Assembly (NCBI GenBank): GCA_963524305.1
Contig: CAURGH010000029.1
Span: 1 to 19,902 of the forward strand
Length of the DNA stretch: 19,902 bases
Direction: 5' to 3'
DNA from: JABCPH02 sp963524305
Lineage (GTDB): Bacteria > Fusobacteriota > Fusobacteriia > Fusobacteriales > Leptotrichiaceae
Positions within the stretch are counted from its first letter, which is position 1. Every line of letters begins with the position of its first letter. This document shows positions 8,248 through 16,387 of this stretch, one piece after another. A program made the position numbers and the translations under genes. The notes under the pieces were generated by a model that worked only from the letters and a program-made list of their open reading frames with translations, was not told the origin of the DNA and did not search any database.

Positions 8248-9720
8248 CTATTTGCTAGAATTATTATAGTTTGGTGCTTCTTTTGTTATAATTACATCAT
8301 GAGGATGACTTTCTGCCAACCCAGCTCCTGTTATTTTAACAAATTTTCCATTTTCTTTTAAATCTTTAATTGTTGGTGCTCCACAGTATCCCATTCCTGA
8401 ACGAAGTCCTCCACAAATTTGATAAACAGTGTCTTTCAATCTTCCTTTGTATGGAACCATTGATTCAATTCCTTCTGGAACCAGTTTATCTGTTGCAGAT
8501 TCTAATTGGAAATATCTGTCTGAACTTCCTCTTTTCATTGCTGCAAGTGATCCCATTCCAGCATAAGTTTTGAATTTTCTTCCGTTATACAAAATTTCTT
8601 CTCCTGGTGCTTCCTCAGTTCCAGCCAACATTCCACCTAACATAACGCAGTCTGCTCCAGCCGCAATCGCTTTTACAACATCTCCAGATAATTTAATTCC
8701 ACCATCAGCAATTACACCAATTCCTTTTTCATGACAAACTTCTGCAACTTGCATTACTGCTGAAATTTGAGGAACTCCAACTCCTGCAACTACCCTTGTT
8801 GTACAAATTGAACCAGGTCCAACTCCTACTTTTACAGCATTTACTCCAGCTTCTATCAAATCAAGAGCCGCTTCCGGTGTTACAATATTACCTCCAATAA
8901 TGTCTAAATCTGGAAATTCTGCTCTAATTTCCTTAATTCTTTCAATTACTCCCTTAGAATGTCCATGTGCCGAATCAACTGCAATAATGTCCACTCCTGC
9001 ATCAACCAATGCTTTTACTCTTCTTATTGTATCAGTTCCTACTCCAACTCCAGCTCCTACTCTCAATCTTCCGTGCAAGTCTTTTGCTGCATTTGGATAA
9101 TTAATAACATTATCAATATCTTTTATTGTAATTAATCCTTTTAATTTGTCGCCTTCAACTATTGGCAATTTTTCAATTCTGTGTTCTAATAAAATTTGTT
9201 TAGCTTCATCCAATGTAGTTCCAACCGGAGCAGTAATTAATGGTTGTTTGGTCATAATATCTACAACTTTTGTTGATAAGTCTTCTCTATATTTCAAATC
9301 TCTATTTGTAATAATTCCTTTTAAATTATTTTCTTCATCAACTACTGGCAATCCAGATATTTTATACATTTTCATTAATTCATTTGCTTCTTTTAGAATT
9401 GCATGTTCTCTTAAAGTTATAGGATTTGTAATCATTCCGCTTTCAGATCTTTTTACTTTCGCAACTTCTTCAGCCTGTCTTTCAATTGTCATATTCTTGT
9501 GAATAAAACCAATTCCACCTTCTCTTGCAATCGCAATTGCTAATTGAGATTCTGTTACTGTATCCATTGCCGCACTTAAAATAGGTACATTTAATTCTAA
9601 TTTTTTAGTCAATTTTGTTTTTAAAACAACTTCGCTAGGTATCACCTCAGACGCTTGTGGAATCAACAATACATCATCAAATGTTAATCCTTCCATTACA
9701 ATTTTTGAACTTTGATTCAT
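8248..9720 (-). CDS. guaB: Inosine-5'-monophosphate dehydrogenase
   Basis: Oxidises IMP to XMP with NAD, the committed step of guanine nucleotide synthesis; cytosolic tetramer. Its 490 residues are the usual length. The N-terminal barrel start (LTFDDVLLIPQAS, about 12-24) is followed by two CBS domains (about 95-205) inserted in the barrel; these bind adenine/guanine nucleotides in the family. The catalytic loop GPGSICTTR carries Cys306. The phosphate-binding region DGGIKLSGD, the flap GMGSLAAM and the C-terminal AESHPHD are also present. The start ATG 9720 lies behind AAGGAGGAG; a longer frame to 9780 adds 20 residues with no family match and is rejected. Monocistronic, with its own promoter upstream. 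No purine riboswitch was seen in the leader. Confidence 0.97.
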   Translation of the reverse strand: MNQSSKIVMEGLTFDDVLLIPQASEVIPSEVVLKTKLTKKLELNVPILSAAMDTVTESQLAIAIAREGGIGFIHKNMTIERQAEEVAKVKRSESGMITNPITLREHAILKEANELMKMYKISGLPVVDEENNLKGIITNRDLKYREDLSTKVVDIMTKQPLITAPVGTTLDEAKQILLEHRIEKLPIVEGDKLKGLITIKDIDNVINYPNAAKDLHGRLRVGAGVGVGTDTIRRVKALVDAGVDIIAVDSAHGHSKGVIERIKEIRAEFPDLDIIGGNIVTPEAALDLIEAGVNAVKVGVGPGSICTTRVVAGVGVPQISAVMQVAEVCHEKGIGVIADGGIKLSGDVVKAIAAGADCVMLGGMLAGTEEAPGEEILYNGRKFKTYAGMGSLAAMKRGSSDRYFQLESATDKLVPEGIESMVPYKGRLKDTVYQICGGLRSGMGYCGAPTIKDLKENGKFVKITGAGLAESHPHDVIITKEAPNYNNSSK

Positions 9721-9727
9721 TTCAAAT

Positions 9728-9736
9728 CTCCTCCTT
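9728..9736 (-). promoter_or_regulatory. Ribosome binding site fixing the guaB start
   Basis: AAGGAGGAG, seven bases before ATG 9720. This near-perfect site places the start 20 codons inside the longest open frame. Confidence 0.85.
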
Positions 9737-9845
9737 ATTTCAAATTTATATGTTCCGAACAGTTTTGTACTTGAGTGCAATCAGTAAATTAAGAGAGATT
9801 TTCCACTCTTCTGTATTACTATCACTATATTTTTTAAATTAAACT

Positions 9846-9875
9846 ATTTTATCACAAAATACGCTATAATTTCAA
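9846..9875 (-). promoter_or_regulatory. Putative guaB promoter
   Basis: Minus strand: -35 TTGAAA (9870-9875), 18-base spacer, -10 TAAAAT (9846-9851). The leader would be about 120 bases. Confidence 0.45.
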
Positions 9876-9900
9876 CACTTTTTTCAAAAGAAAATAAAAT

Positions 9901-11130
9901 TTATTTCCCTTCCCCATTCAACTTCACAATTTCCACAATTACATCAGTTGCCAAAATCATACTTTCAAGTGCAACAAACTCATATTTTCCATGAAAATTT
10001 TCTCCACCTGCAAAAATATTTGGTGTAGGAAGTCCCATAAATGAAATTTTAGAACCGTCTGTTCCACCACGAATTGGCTCAATTACTGGTTTTATTCCCA
10101 AATTTTCCATTGCTTTTTTAGCAATTTCCACTACATTCATATGGTCTTTAATTATTTCACCCATGTTGTAATATTGGTCTTTTATCTCAACACTTACCAA
10201 TTCTTTTCCATATTTTTCATTAATTTTTTTCGCAACATTTGCTGCAAATTTTTTCTTTGCTTCAAATTTTTCTCTATCATGATCTCTCAAAATATACGAC
10301 AATTCTGCTTCTTCACAATTCGAATTAATTTTATCAAGGAAATAGAAACCTTCATATCCTTCTGTTTTTTCAGGCACTTCATCAGCTGGAAAACTATTCA
10401 CAATCTCTGCTGCAATCAAACTCGCATTTATCAATTTTCCCTTTGCTGTTCCAGGATGTACGCTCTTACCTTTTATCTTGAAAACCGCTCCAGCTGCATT
10501 AAAACTCTCATATTCAAGCTCCCCAACAGGTCCTCCATCCATCGTATATGCAAAATCAGCACCAAATTCTTCCACATTAAAATTATCTGCACCACGACCA
10601 ATTTCCTCATCAGGCCCAAATGCTACTTTTACAGTCCCATGCTTAATTTCTGGATGCTCAATCAAATATTTCATCGCTTCAACAATTTCCACAATTCCAG
10701 CCTTATCGTCAGCTCCCAAAAGAGTTGTCCCATCAGTAGTAATTACAGTTTTTCCCACATAATTTTTCAAATTAGGAAACTCTTCAACTGACAAAACAAT
10801 ATCTTTCAACTCATTCAACACAATATCTTTTCCATCATAGTTTTCCACAATTTGTGGATTAATATTAGTCGCATTAAAATCAGCAGTATCCATATGTGCA
10901 ATAAATCCAATTACAGGCACCTCTTTATCAACATTCCCAGGCAATGTCGCATTCACAAAGCAAGCATCATTAACATACACATTTTCCATCCCAATATCTT
11001 TTAATTCCCTAGCAAGAATCTTCGCAAACTCAAGTTGTGTCGGTGTTGATGGAATACTCTCACTTTTCTCATCCGATCTAGTCTCAAATTTTACATATCT
11101 CAAAAATCTATCTTTTAATGTATCGTACAT
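9901..11130 (-). CDS. pepT: Peptidase T (tripeptide aminopeptidase)
   Basis: Cytosolic M20B metallopeptidase that removes the N-terminal residue from tripeptides, releasing amino acids for a peptide-fermenting cell. 409 residues, the standard length. Two-metal ligands are visible: His79 and Asp81 in IAHMDTAD, Asp141 in LGADDKAG, Glu175/Glu176 in GPDEEIGRG, Asp198 in YTMDGGP, and a C-terminal His in ENFHGKYEF. The dimerisation lid domain occupies about 205-315, beginning FNAAGAVFKIKGKSVHPG. GGTDGS near the C-terminus is also characteristic. The start ATG 11130 is preceded by a modest GAGGAA. Divergent from the TM2 gene, with its own extended -10 promoter. Confidence 0.95.
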   Translation of the reverse strand: MYDTLKDRFLRYVKFETRSDEKSESIPSTPTQLEFAKILARELKDIGMENVYVNDACFVNATLPGNVDKEVPVIGFIAHMDTADFNATNINPQIVENYDGKDIVLNELKDIVLSVEEFPNLKNYVGKTVITTDGTTLLGADDKAGIVEIVEAMKYLIEHPEIKHGTVKVAFGPDEEIGRGADNFNVEEFGADFAYTMDGGPVGELEYESFNAAGAVFKIKGKSVHPGTAKGKLINASLIAAEIVNSFPADEVPEKTEGYEGFYFLDKINSNCEEAELSYILRDHDREKFEAKKKFAANVAKKINEKYGKELVSVEIKDQYYNMGEIIKDHMNVVEIAKKAMENLGIKPVIEPIRGGTDGSKISFMGLPTPNIFAGGENFHGKYEFVALESMILATDVIVEIVKLNGEGK

Positions 11131-11174
11131 TTTCTCATTCCTCTTTTCCTTTTAAAGTTTTTCTTCATATTTCC

Positions 11175-11183
11175 ATTATATCA
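11175..11183 (-). promoter_or_regulatory. Putative pepT extended -10 promoter
   Basis: TGATATAAT on the minus strand, a full extended -10 element. No good -35 is seen 17 bases upstream, which is tolerable for extended -10 promoters. Leader about 40 bases. Confidence 0.45.
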
Positions 11184-11208
11184 TATTTATCTCATTCAAA
11201 AAATAGGA

Positions 11209-11226
11209 AAATTTCATTTGAAATTT
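11209..11226. repeat. Palindrome between divergent pepT and TM2 promoters
   Basis: AAATTTC-ATTT-GAAATTT, perfect 7-base arms, lying between the two -10 elements. It is placed where an operator could serve both genes, but base composition alone could produce it. Confidence 0.25.
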
Positions 11227-11261
11227 CTAAGCCATTTACTCTTTTTTTATAATCTTTTTCG

Positions 11262-11270
11262 TGGTATAAT
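11262..11270 (+). promoter_or_regulatory. Promoter of the TM2/DUF2752-like pair
   Basis: TGGTATAAT, a perfect extended -10. The -35 region is only a T run. Translation starts 35 bases further on. Confidence 0.5.
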
Positions 11271-11304
11271 AAATTAAATTTATATTATAGGAGGATAATA
11301 TTGT

Positions 11305-11694
11305 ATGAATGAAAATTCTTTAATAAAGCAAGATTCAAATAATCAAAATTCAAATCCAAACTCTATGTTTATCGAAAACTTTTTAATGGTAAATGCAAAA
11401 AATTTACCTACAGAAAAAATTCCTTACCTTAGAGAAAAACTTTATTCTTTACCAGAAACACGAGTAAAATCTATTCAAGCCTTCCCATTTAAAGATACCA
11501 CTATTAGTTTAGTTCTTTCATTATTTTTAGGACCTTATGGCGTTGATAGATTCTTTTTAGGGGAAGTTGGATTAGGAATTTTAAAATTAGTTACTTTAGG
11601 TGGATGTGGTATATGGGCAATTATAGATTGGTTTTTAATCATGAATAAAACTAGAGAATATAACTTTTATAATTTAATGCTATTCTTAGGTTAA
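11305..11694 (+). CDS. TM2-domain membrane protein
   Basis: 129 residues. Residues 1-60 are polar and asparagine-rich, with a short leucine-rich helix (EKIPYLREKLYSL). The TM2 domain occupies about 62-120: two membrane helices separated by the family's short turn, with the signature GPYGVDRFFLG, then GILKLVTLGGCGIWAIIDW. TM2 proteins are widespread small inner-membrane proteins with no settled bacterial function. The start ATG 11305 follows AGGAGG (11289-11294) at 10 bases. The next gene begins 18 bases after the stop, so the two are probably one transcript ending in the terminator at 12052-12090. The family call is firm; function unknown. Confidence 0.85.
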   Translation: MNENSLIKQDSNNQNSNPNSMFIENFLMVNAKNLPTEKIPYLREKLYSLPETRVKSIQAFPFKDTTISLVLSLFLGPYGVDRFFLGEVGLGILKLVTLGGCGIWAIIDWFLIMNKTREYNFYNLMLFLG

Positions 11695-11712
11695 TAAGAA
11701 TTTCATAGTCTT

Positions 11713-12045
11713 ATGATAATTTCAAAAATGAAAAATTACTTTAAAACTTTATTTAAATATCATAAACAAAACTTTTTATTATATCTATTATTAATAATTG
11801 TAATTTATATCAGATATTTGCTAAAACTTCCTTCTCCTTTAGGAATAATTCTAAAACCTTTAAAAATAAGATATTGGAGCGAAGGACTGACAACAGCAAG
11901 TATCCAAATTTTAAAATTAAATTTTAAAAAGGCCTATCAATATAATTCCCTTATTTATTTAGTTTTAATCTTAATCATTTTACATATTTTTGTTGAACCA
12001 ATAATTATGGAAAAGTTTAAATTTAAAAAAAATACAAATATTTAA
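11713..12045 (+). CDS. Small DUF2752-like membrane protein, cysteines missing
   Basis: 110 residues with two membrane segments (about 21-38 and 79-97) and basic ends. The central stretch SEGLTTASIQILKLNFKKAYQYNSL (split here as SEGLTTASIQIL and LNFKKAYQYNSL) follows the pattern of DUF2752 proteins, where a CPxCGxTR motif is followed by a short helix and NPL. Here both cysteines and the arginine are absent, so the gene is either a diverged member or a decaying one. DUF2752 genes commonly sit beside TM2 genes, which supports the call. No Shine-Dalgarno site is visible before ATG 11713 or the alternative ATG 11728 (MKNYF), so translation may be coupled to the TM2 gene. Function unknown. Confidence 0.6.
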   Translation: MIISKMKNYFKTLFKYHKQNFLLYLLLIIVIYIRYLLKLPSPLGIILKPLKIRYWSEGLTTASIQILKLNFKKAYQYNSLIYLVLILIILHIFVEPIIMEKFKFKKNTNI

Positions 12046-12098
12046 AAAAAACTACACTTAAAATCTTATATATAAGACTTTAAAGTGTAGCTTTTTTT
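12044..12098. terminator. Bidirectional intrinsic terminator
   Basis: Near-perfect palindrome 12052-12090 (outer arms CTACACTT / AAGTGTAG, inner TCTTATATATAAGA), with an A run on the left and a T run on the right. It ends both the plus-strand TM2 unit and the converging minus-strand gene. The stop codon of the latter (12097-12099) overlaps the T run. Confidence 0.85.
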
Positions 12099-12432
12099 AT
12101 TGACCAACTGGTGTATCTTCAACTGGAACTTGATTAGAAATCAATAGTTGTTTATCCAAATCAGTTGCTGGTTTCCAACCTTTTGAAATTAAATCTTTTG
12201 CATACATAGAGTTATATTTCATAGCAATATAGATTATATAGATAATTGCTGGGATTCCCGCTGTAAACATTCCAATCACTCCTGCTAAAATTCCAACTAC
12301 TAAAAAGATAATAGCATTTTTTCCATCACCTCTTAATAATGGTACAAAGAAACCAAAGAAAAAAGTTGTCCAAGAAAACCCTAGTTTTACTTGTTTAGTT
12401 ACTCCATTGTTTACTAAATTTGCCACTGCCAT
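12097..12432 (-). CDS. HrgC/DUF2628-like small membrane protein
   Basis: 111 residues. A short polar N-terminus (MAVANLVNNGVTKQVKLG) is followed by the family hallmark GFSWTTFFFGFFVPLLRGD (about 28-46), then hydrophobic segments spanning about 48-80, and a soluble tail with KDLISKGWKP. This arrangement, an aromatic GFSW-x-FFFG motif before two to three membrane helices and a K-G-[WY]-x-P tail, is that of DUF2628/HrgC-like proteins. Their function is not established. The start ATG 12432 follows AAAGGAAG (12442-12449); a TTG frame extending to 12468 has no binding site and is rejected. Monocistronic, with its own consensus promoter. Confidence 0.7.
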   Translation of the reverse strand: MAVANLVNNGVTKQVKLGFSWTTFFFGFFVPLLRGDGKNAIIFLVVGILAGVIGMFTAGIPAIIYIIYIAMKYNSMYAKDLISKGWKPATDLDKQLLISNQVPVEDTPVGQ

Positions 12433-12525
12433 TTCTACGTACTTCCTTTCACAAAATTTTATTTTCAAATTTATTCTTTTTTAATAAATAAATTTAAAAT
12501 AATAATTATAATCTCTAACGCTATA

Positions 12526-12554
12526 ATTATAACTTATTTTTCTTATTTTTTCAA
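12526..12554 (-). promoter_or_regulatory. Promoter of the HrgC-like gene
   Basis: Minus strand: -35 TTGAAA (12549-12554), 17-base spacer, -10 TATAAT (12526-12531). Strong match; leader about 90 bases, very AT-rich. Confidence 0.55.
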
Positions 12555-12575
12555 ATTAAAATTAAAATTTTTAGA

Positions 12576-12605
12576 AAAAATATTTAAAAATTTTTTTATA
12601 TTTTT
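12576..12605 (-). terminator. Possible weak terminator after ribBA
   Basis: An A/T-only hairpin (AAAAATAT / ATATTTTT) lies 16 bases past the ribBA stop codon. With no G-C pairs it would be weak, and readthrough into the HrgC-like gene is possible. Confidence 0.25.
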
Positions 12606-12620
12606 AATTTTCAACAAAAT

Positions 12621-13832
12621 TTACAACTTCTGTTTCAATAAATGTCCCATTTTTTCTTTTTTTGTCTTCAAATATTTCTCATCAACATCATTTGCTGGAA
12701 TTTCAATTTCTTCTCTATCTACAACTTTGATTCCGTAAGTTTCCAATCCCTTGATTTTAGATGGATTATTTGTCATTAATGAAATTGATTTAATATCTAA
12801 ATCTTTTATAATCTGAGCTGCCACAGCATAATCTCTCAAATCATCTTTAAATCCTAATTTGTGATTAGCTTCCACAGTATCATAACCTTGATCTTGAAGT
12901 TTATACGCTTTCAATTTATTCAAAATCCCAATTCCTCTACCTTCCTGTCTCAAATAAATTACCAAGCCTTCTCCTTTATTTTCAATTTCATGCAACGATT
13001 TATGTAACTGATCTTGACAATCACATCTTTTAGAGCCGAAAACATCTCCCGTCAAACATTCTGAATGAAGCCTTACAGTCACATTTTCCTTACCTCTAAC
13101 ATCTCCTTTTATAATTGCTAAATATTCTTTATTCTCAATTTGATCACTGTAACCAATGAACTCAAATTCCCCAAATTTCGTAGGAATTCTAACATCTGCC
13201 TCATTTTTAACTAATTTTTCGTTTTTTTTTCTGTACAAAATCAATTCATCAACTGTAATTATTTTCAAATCATGTTCTTCACAAAATTCAAATAAATCAT
13301 CTCTTCTAGCCATTGTACCATCTTGCTTTAAGATTTCCATAATAACTCCAACTGGTTCAAATCCGCAAAGTTTCGCCAAATCAACTGCTGCTTCAGTATG
13401 TCCTCTTCTTTCAAGTACTCCACCTTTTTTCGCTATCAACGGAAACATATGACCTGGTCTCAAAAAATCCTCAGCCTTTTTAGTCGGATCTGCCAAATCC
13501 AAAACTGTTTTCAATCTATCACCTGTTGAAATCCCAGTTGTCGTACCCTCTGCCGCATCTACAGAAATCGTAAATGCTGTTCCATGATGATCAGTATTTC
13601 TAACAGTCATTGGATCCAATTGCAATCTTTGTGCAACCTCCACCGAAACAGGCACACACATCAAACCTCTAGCTTGATTTATAATAAAATTTAACCATTC
13701 ATAAGTAGCAACTTGTGCTGGTAGCACCAAATCTCCCTCATTTTCTCTATCTTCATCATCCACAACAACAACTGGTTTCCCAATCTTCAAATCTTCCAAT
13801 GCTTCTTCTACTGTATTAAATTTTCTCTCCAT
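12621..13832 (-). CDS. ribBA: Bifunctional DHBP synthase / GTP cyclohydrolase II
   Basis: Makes both riboflavin precursors: 3,4-dihydroxy-2-butanone 4-phosphate from ribulose 5-phosphate (N-terminal half, about 1-200) and the pyrimidine from GTP (about 205-403). 403 residues, the normal fused length. The DHBP synthase half shows DDEDRENEGDL, the substrate loop HHGTAFTISVDA and RRGHTEAAVDL. The cyclohydrolase half shows the zinc site CLTGDVFGSKRCDC and the catalytic LRQEGRGIG, then DLRDYAVAAQI. Start ATG 13832 follows AAAGGAGC. Last gene of the operon, 28 bases after ribE. Both active sites look intact, so both activities are expected. Confidence 0.97.
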   Translation of the reverse strand: MERKFNTVEEALEDLKIGKPVVVVDDEDRENEGDLVLPAQVATYEWLNFIINQARGLMCVPVSVEVAQRLQLDPMTVRNTDHHGTAFTISVDAAEGTTTGISTGDRLKTVLDLADPTKKAEDFLRPGHMFPLIAKKGGVLERRGHTEAAVDLAKLCGFEPVGVIMEILKQDGTMARRDDLFEFCEEHDLKIITVDELILYRKKNEKLVKNEADVRIPTKFGEFEFIGYSDQIENKEYLAIIKGDVRGKENVTVRLHSECLTGDVFGSKRCDCQDQLHKSLHEIENKGEGLVIYLRQEGRGIGILNKLKAYKLQDQGYDTVEANHKLGFKDDLRDYAVAAQIIKDLDIKSISLMTNNPSKIKGLETYGIKVVDREEIEIPANDVDEKYLKTKKEKMGHLLKQKL

Positions 13833-13860
13833 ATTTCTGCTCCTTTCTAATTAATATTCA

Positions 13861-14535
13861 CTAAAATCCATTTTTTTGCAAAAATTCCATTGTCAATTTT
13901 GATTTTTTCTCATTATCATTATTTTCAAAATTATTAAACTTCAAGATTTTTTCTACATATTTTCCAAATAAATCTGTTTCAATATTAACAAAATCTCCCG
14001 TTTTTTTCTTTCCAAGCGTGATATTTTCCAAAGTATGCGGAATCAACGATACCGAAAAAGTTCCCAAATCATCGTCCACATCAATTACAGTAAGACTAGC
14101 TCCATCTATCGTAACTCGTCCTTTCTCAACCACATATTTAATATTCTGTCTATGCTTTTCCTCTAACTGAAACTTATACAATTTAGCGATCCCTTTCGGA
14201 ACAATTGAAATAATCTTTGCTTCACTATCGACATCTCCCATTACTAAATGTCCACCTAGAAACGTCATCAAAGTCAATGATTTTTCAAGATTTACCACTT
14301 CTCCAACAGTTATTCTCTTCAGTCCACTTCTTTCAATTGTTTCATACATCACATCTGCCGTAAAAGTATTTCCACTAATTTCTGTAGCTGTCAAACAAAC
14401 TCCATTTACCGCTATACTATCTCCAATTTCTGCCTTTTCAACAACCTTGTCAGCTTTTATCGTTATTCCTAAACCTGTCGCCTTCTTAGAAATATTCACA
14501 ACTTTTCCCATTTCTTCGACTAAACCTGTAAACAT
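13861..14535 (-). CDS. ribE: Riboflavin synthase, alpha chain
   Basis: Dismutates two 6,7-dimethyl-8-ribityllumazine to riboflavin and the pyrimidine; last biosynthetic step. Starts MFTGLVEEMG, as in nearly all homologues. Two tandem lumazine-binding barrels are seen: about 1-97 with GDSIAVNGVCLTA, and about 98-195 with GRVTIDGASLTV and IPHTLENITLG. A charged tail of about 25 residues (NNFENNDNEKKSKL and on) makes it, at 224 residues, slightly longer than usual; its role is unknown. Start ATG 14535 follows TAGGAGA, 14 bases after ribD, so co-translation is likely. Named ribE here; ribC in some species. Confidence 0.96.
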   Translation of the reverse strand: MFTGLVEEMGKVVNISKKATGLGITIKADKVVEKAEIGDSIAVNGVCLTATEISGNTFTADVMYETIERSGLKRITVGEVVNLEKSLTLMTFLGGHLVMGDVDSEAKIISIVPKGIAKLYKFQLEEKHRQNIKYVVEKGRVTIDGASLTVIDVDDDLGTFSVSLIPHTLENITLGKKKTGDFVNIETDLFGKYVEKILKFNNFENNDNEKKSKLTMEFLQKNGF

Positions 14536-14549
14536 ATTTTCTCCTAATC

Positions 14550-15701
14550 TTATCCCATTTCATTATATTTCTTGAAATAGAACTCCATTCCTACATTTTC
14601 GCCATAAATATTATTTTTCACATTTGTCAATTGAATAGCCTCATCCATTTTTTCTCTCACAAATCCAGAAATAAAAGGTTTTGCACTACTATCACCTAAA
14701 ATTTTATTCGCAATGAAAATTTCTCCACCATCAATCACATTTTCTTTAAATGCAAGTGAAATAAGTCTTTCTCCACCTTCTAACAAAACACTGTCAATTC
14801 CTATTTTTCCAATCTCTTCAAGCATTTTTTCAAAAGAAAATTTTTCACCTTCAATAAAAATAAATTTTATTTTGTTTTCATCGCATAATCTTTTCTGTTT
14901 CACTTGAATCTTATTATTTTTAGATTTTTCAATATTTTCAATAAATTGATTTTTTTGTGAAGTTATAATCACCGTTTTTTCGTCCTCATTATTTTTCACA
15001 ACCTTAAAATTTTCATCAATTTTTAAATACGGATCAACAATGATTCTAAAAGGATCTACACCATTTTCAATTCTCGCTGTCAAACTCGGATTATCCACAA
15101 AAACTGTATTTATCCCAACCATTATTCCCATAAATTTATTTCGATAATACTGAACTTTTTCTCTAGCGATACTATTTGTTATCCATTTTGAAATCCCATT
15201 TGACAAAGCTATTTTCCCATCTAATGTTATCCCACATTTCACAAACAAATAAGGAATTCTCGTTTTTATATATTTAAAGAAAACTTGATTCACCTCATCA
15301 CATTCCTCTTTTAACACATTTTCCACGACTTCAATTCCTGCTTCCTTTAACATAGCCACACCTTTTCCAGCTACTTTTGGATTTGGATCACTAGATCCAA
15401 TAACACATTTTTTTATTCCCATATCTATTATTTTTTTCGCACAAGGCGGTGTTTTTCCATAATGCGAACACGGCTCCAAAGTCACATAAATTATAGCCCC
15501 ACAAGCATTTTCTCCAGCCTCTTCTAACGCATAAACTTCAGCATGAGGTCCACCAAAAAACTTATGATATCCTTTCCCAATTACTTCTCCGTTTTTTACC
15601 ACAACAGCTCCAACCATTGGATTAGGATTTACCGCACCCGCACCTTTTTTTGCAAGTTCAATTGCCATTCGCATATATTTTTCATCAATATTTTCTTCCA
15701 T
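14550..15701 (-). CDS. ribD: Bifunctional riboflavin deaminase-reductase
   Basis: Carries out steps two and three of the pyrimidine branch: deamination, then side-chain reduction with NADPH. 383 residues. Deaminase domain about 5-145, with zinc ligands His53 and catalytic Glu55 in GPHAEVYAL and Cys78/Cys87 in EPCSHYGKTPPCA. Reductase domain about 150-383, with KCGITLDGKIAL, the ribose-phosphate-binding GINTVFVDNPSLTAR and LLEGGERL. Start ATG 15701 fits the family N-terminus, but its only binding site is a weak AAGGAAA about 13 bases away, which may keep synthesis low. It lies 94 AT-rich bases after ribH with no terminator seen, so it is probably in the same transcript. Confidence 0.95.
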   Translation of the reverse strand: MEENIDEKYMRMAIELAKKGAGAVNPNPMVGAVVVKNGEVIGKGYHKFFGGPHAEVYALEEAGENACGAIIYVTLEPCSHYGKTPPCAKKIIDMGIKKCVIGSSDPNPKVAGKGVAMLKEAGIEVVENVLKEECDEVNQVFFKYIKTRIPYLFVKCGITLDGKIALSNGISKWITNSIAREKVQYYRNKFMGIMVGINTVFVDNPSLTARIENGVDPFRIIVDPYLKIDENFKVVKNNEDEKTVIITSQKNQFIENIEKSKNNKIQVKQKRLCDENKIKFIFIEGEKFSFEKMLEEIGKIGIDSVLLEGGERLISLAFKENVIDGGEIFIANKILGDSSAKPFISGFVREKMDEAIQLTNVKNNIYGENVGMEFYFKKYNEMG

Positions 15702-15795
15702 TTTACTTTTTATTTTCCTTTTATTTTATTAATTTTGTTAATTTTTCTAAATTTTAAAACTTAATATTAGAAAATATTAAATATTTATTACGAAA

Positions 15796-16260
15796 TTATC
15801 CAATATTTTTTATCAAATCAATCATTTCCAACGCACCAAATGCAACGTCAGCACCTTTATTTCCTGCTTTTGTTCCTGCTCTCTCAATTGCTTCTTCAAT
15901 ATTATTCGTAGTCAACACACCAAACATCACAGGTAATCCTGTTTGCAATGAAATTTGGGCCACTCCTTTAGAAACTTCTGCACAAACATAATCAAAATGA
16001 GGTGTTGCCCCTTTTATAACAGCTCCTAAAGTCAAAATTGCATCATATTTTTTTGATTCAGCCATTTTTTTAGTAATTAAAGGTATTTCAAAAGCTCCTG
16101 GAACCCAAGCAATATCAATATCTTCATCATTTACATCATTTCTTTTTAATACATCCACTGCTCCACCTACTAATTTTGAAGTAATAAACTCATTAAATCT
16201 CCCTGCAACAATTCCTATTCTTAAACCTTTTCCATTAAATTTTCCTTCTAACGTTCTCAT
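15796..16260 (-). CDS. ribH: 6,7-dimethyl-8-ribityllumazine synthase
   Basis: Condenses the butanone phosphate from RibBA with the reduced pyrimidine to the lumazine substrate of RibE; forms pentamers or 60-mer shells in the family. 154 residues. Visible: GIVAGRFNEFIT (about 17-28), the substrate-binding VPGAFEIP (53-60), the catalytic His88 in GATPHFDYV, and the C-terminal AGTKAGNKGADVAF. Start set at ATG 16260, six bases after AGGAGGA; the ATG at 16266 touches that site directly and is unlikely. First gene of the operon, under the FMN riboswitch. Its position ahead of ribD differs from the common ribD-E-BA-H order. Confidence 0.96.
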   Translation of the reverse strand: MRTLEGKFNGKGLRIGIVAGRFNEFITSKLVGGAVDVLKRNDVNDEDIDIAWVPGAFEIPLITKKMAESKKYDAILTLGAVIKGATPHFDYVCAEVSKGVAQISLQTGLPVMFGVLTTNNIEEAIERAGTKAGNKGADVAFGALEMIDLIKNIG

Positions 16261-16266
16261 TTTCAT

Positions 16267-16273
16267 TCCTCCT
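16267..16273 (-). promoter_or_regulatory. Ribosome binding site fixing the ribH start
   Basis: AGGAGGA immediately followed by ATG AAA ATG. Only the second ATG (16260) has a workable spacing of six bases. Confidence 0.7.
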
Positions 16274-16359
16274 AAATTATTTTAATATCCATTTTCTTAT
16301 TTCCCATCAAAATTTCTCACTTATCAAAAGCAAAAAAACTTTAAAATTTATTAAATTCC

Positions 16360-16387
16360 AAAAAAAAACTGGATTTCTAAAACCCAG
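16360..16387 (-). terminator. Intrinsic terminator of the FMN riboswitch leader
   Basis: Minus strand: an 8-bp stem CTGGGTTT / AAATCCAG with TAG loop and one G-T pair, followed by nine T. It lies between the aptamer and ribH, as expected for transcriptional control. The stem's 3' arm resembles an aptamer segment (ATTCCAG, minus strand of 16582-16588), which could pair with the 5' arm as an antiterminator. That pairing is inference. Confidence 0.8.

Noticed and set aside
9721..9780. Twenty-residue N-terminal extension of IMP dehydrogenase
   Set aside because: A near-perfect ribosome binding site lies inside this segment, directly before the family-typical start at 9720.
9721..9845. Purine riboswitch in the guaB leader
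   Set aside because: No conserved purine-aptamer loops were found; only a short AAGAG/CTCTT pairing is present.
10141..10791. Plus-strand open frame of 216 codons opposite pepT
   Set aside because: Phenylalanine/isoleucine-rich shadow of a well-conserved gene; no binding site or recognisable domain.
12433..12468. TTG-started extension of the HrgC-like protein
   Set aside because: The extension encodes the ribosome binding site of the downstream ATG and has no site of its own.
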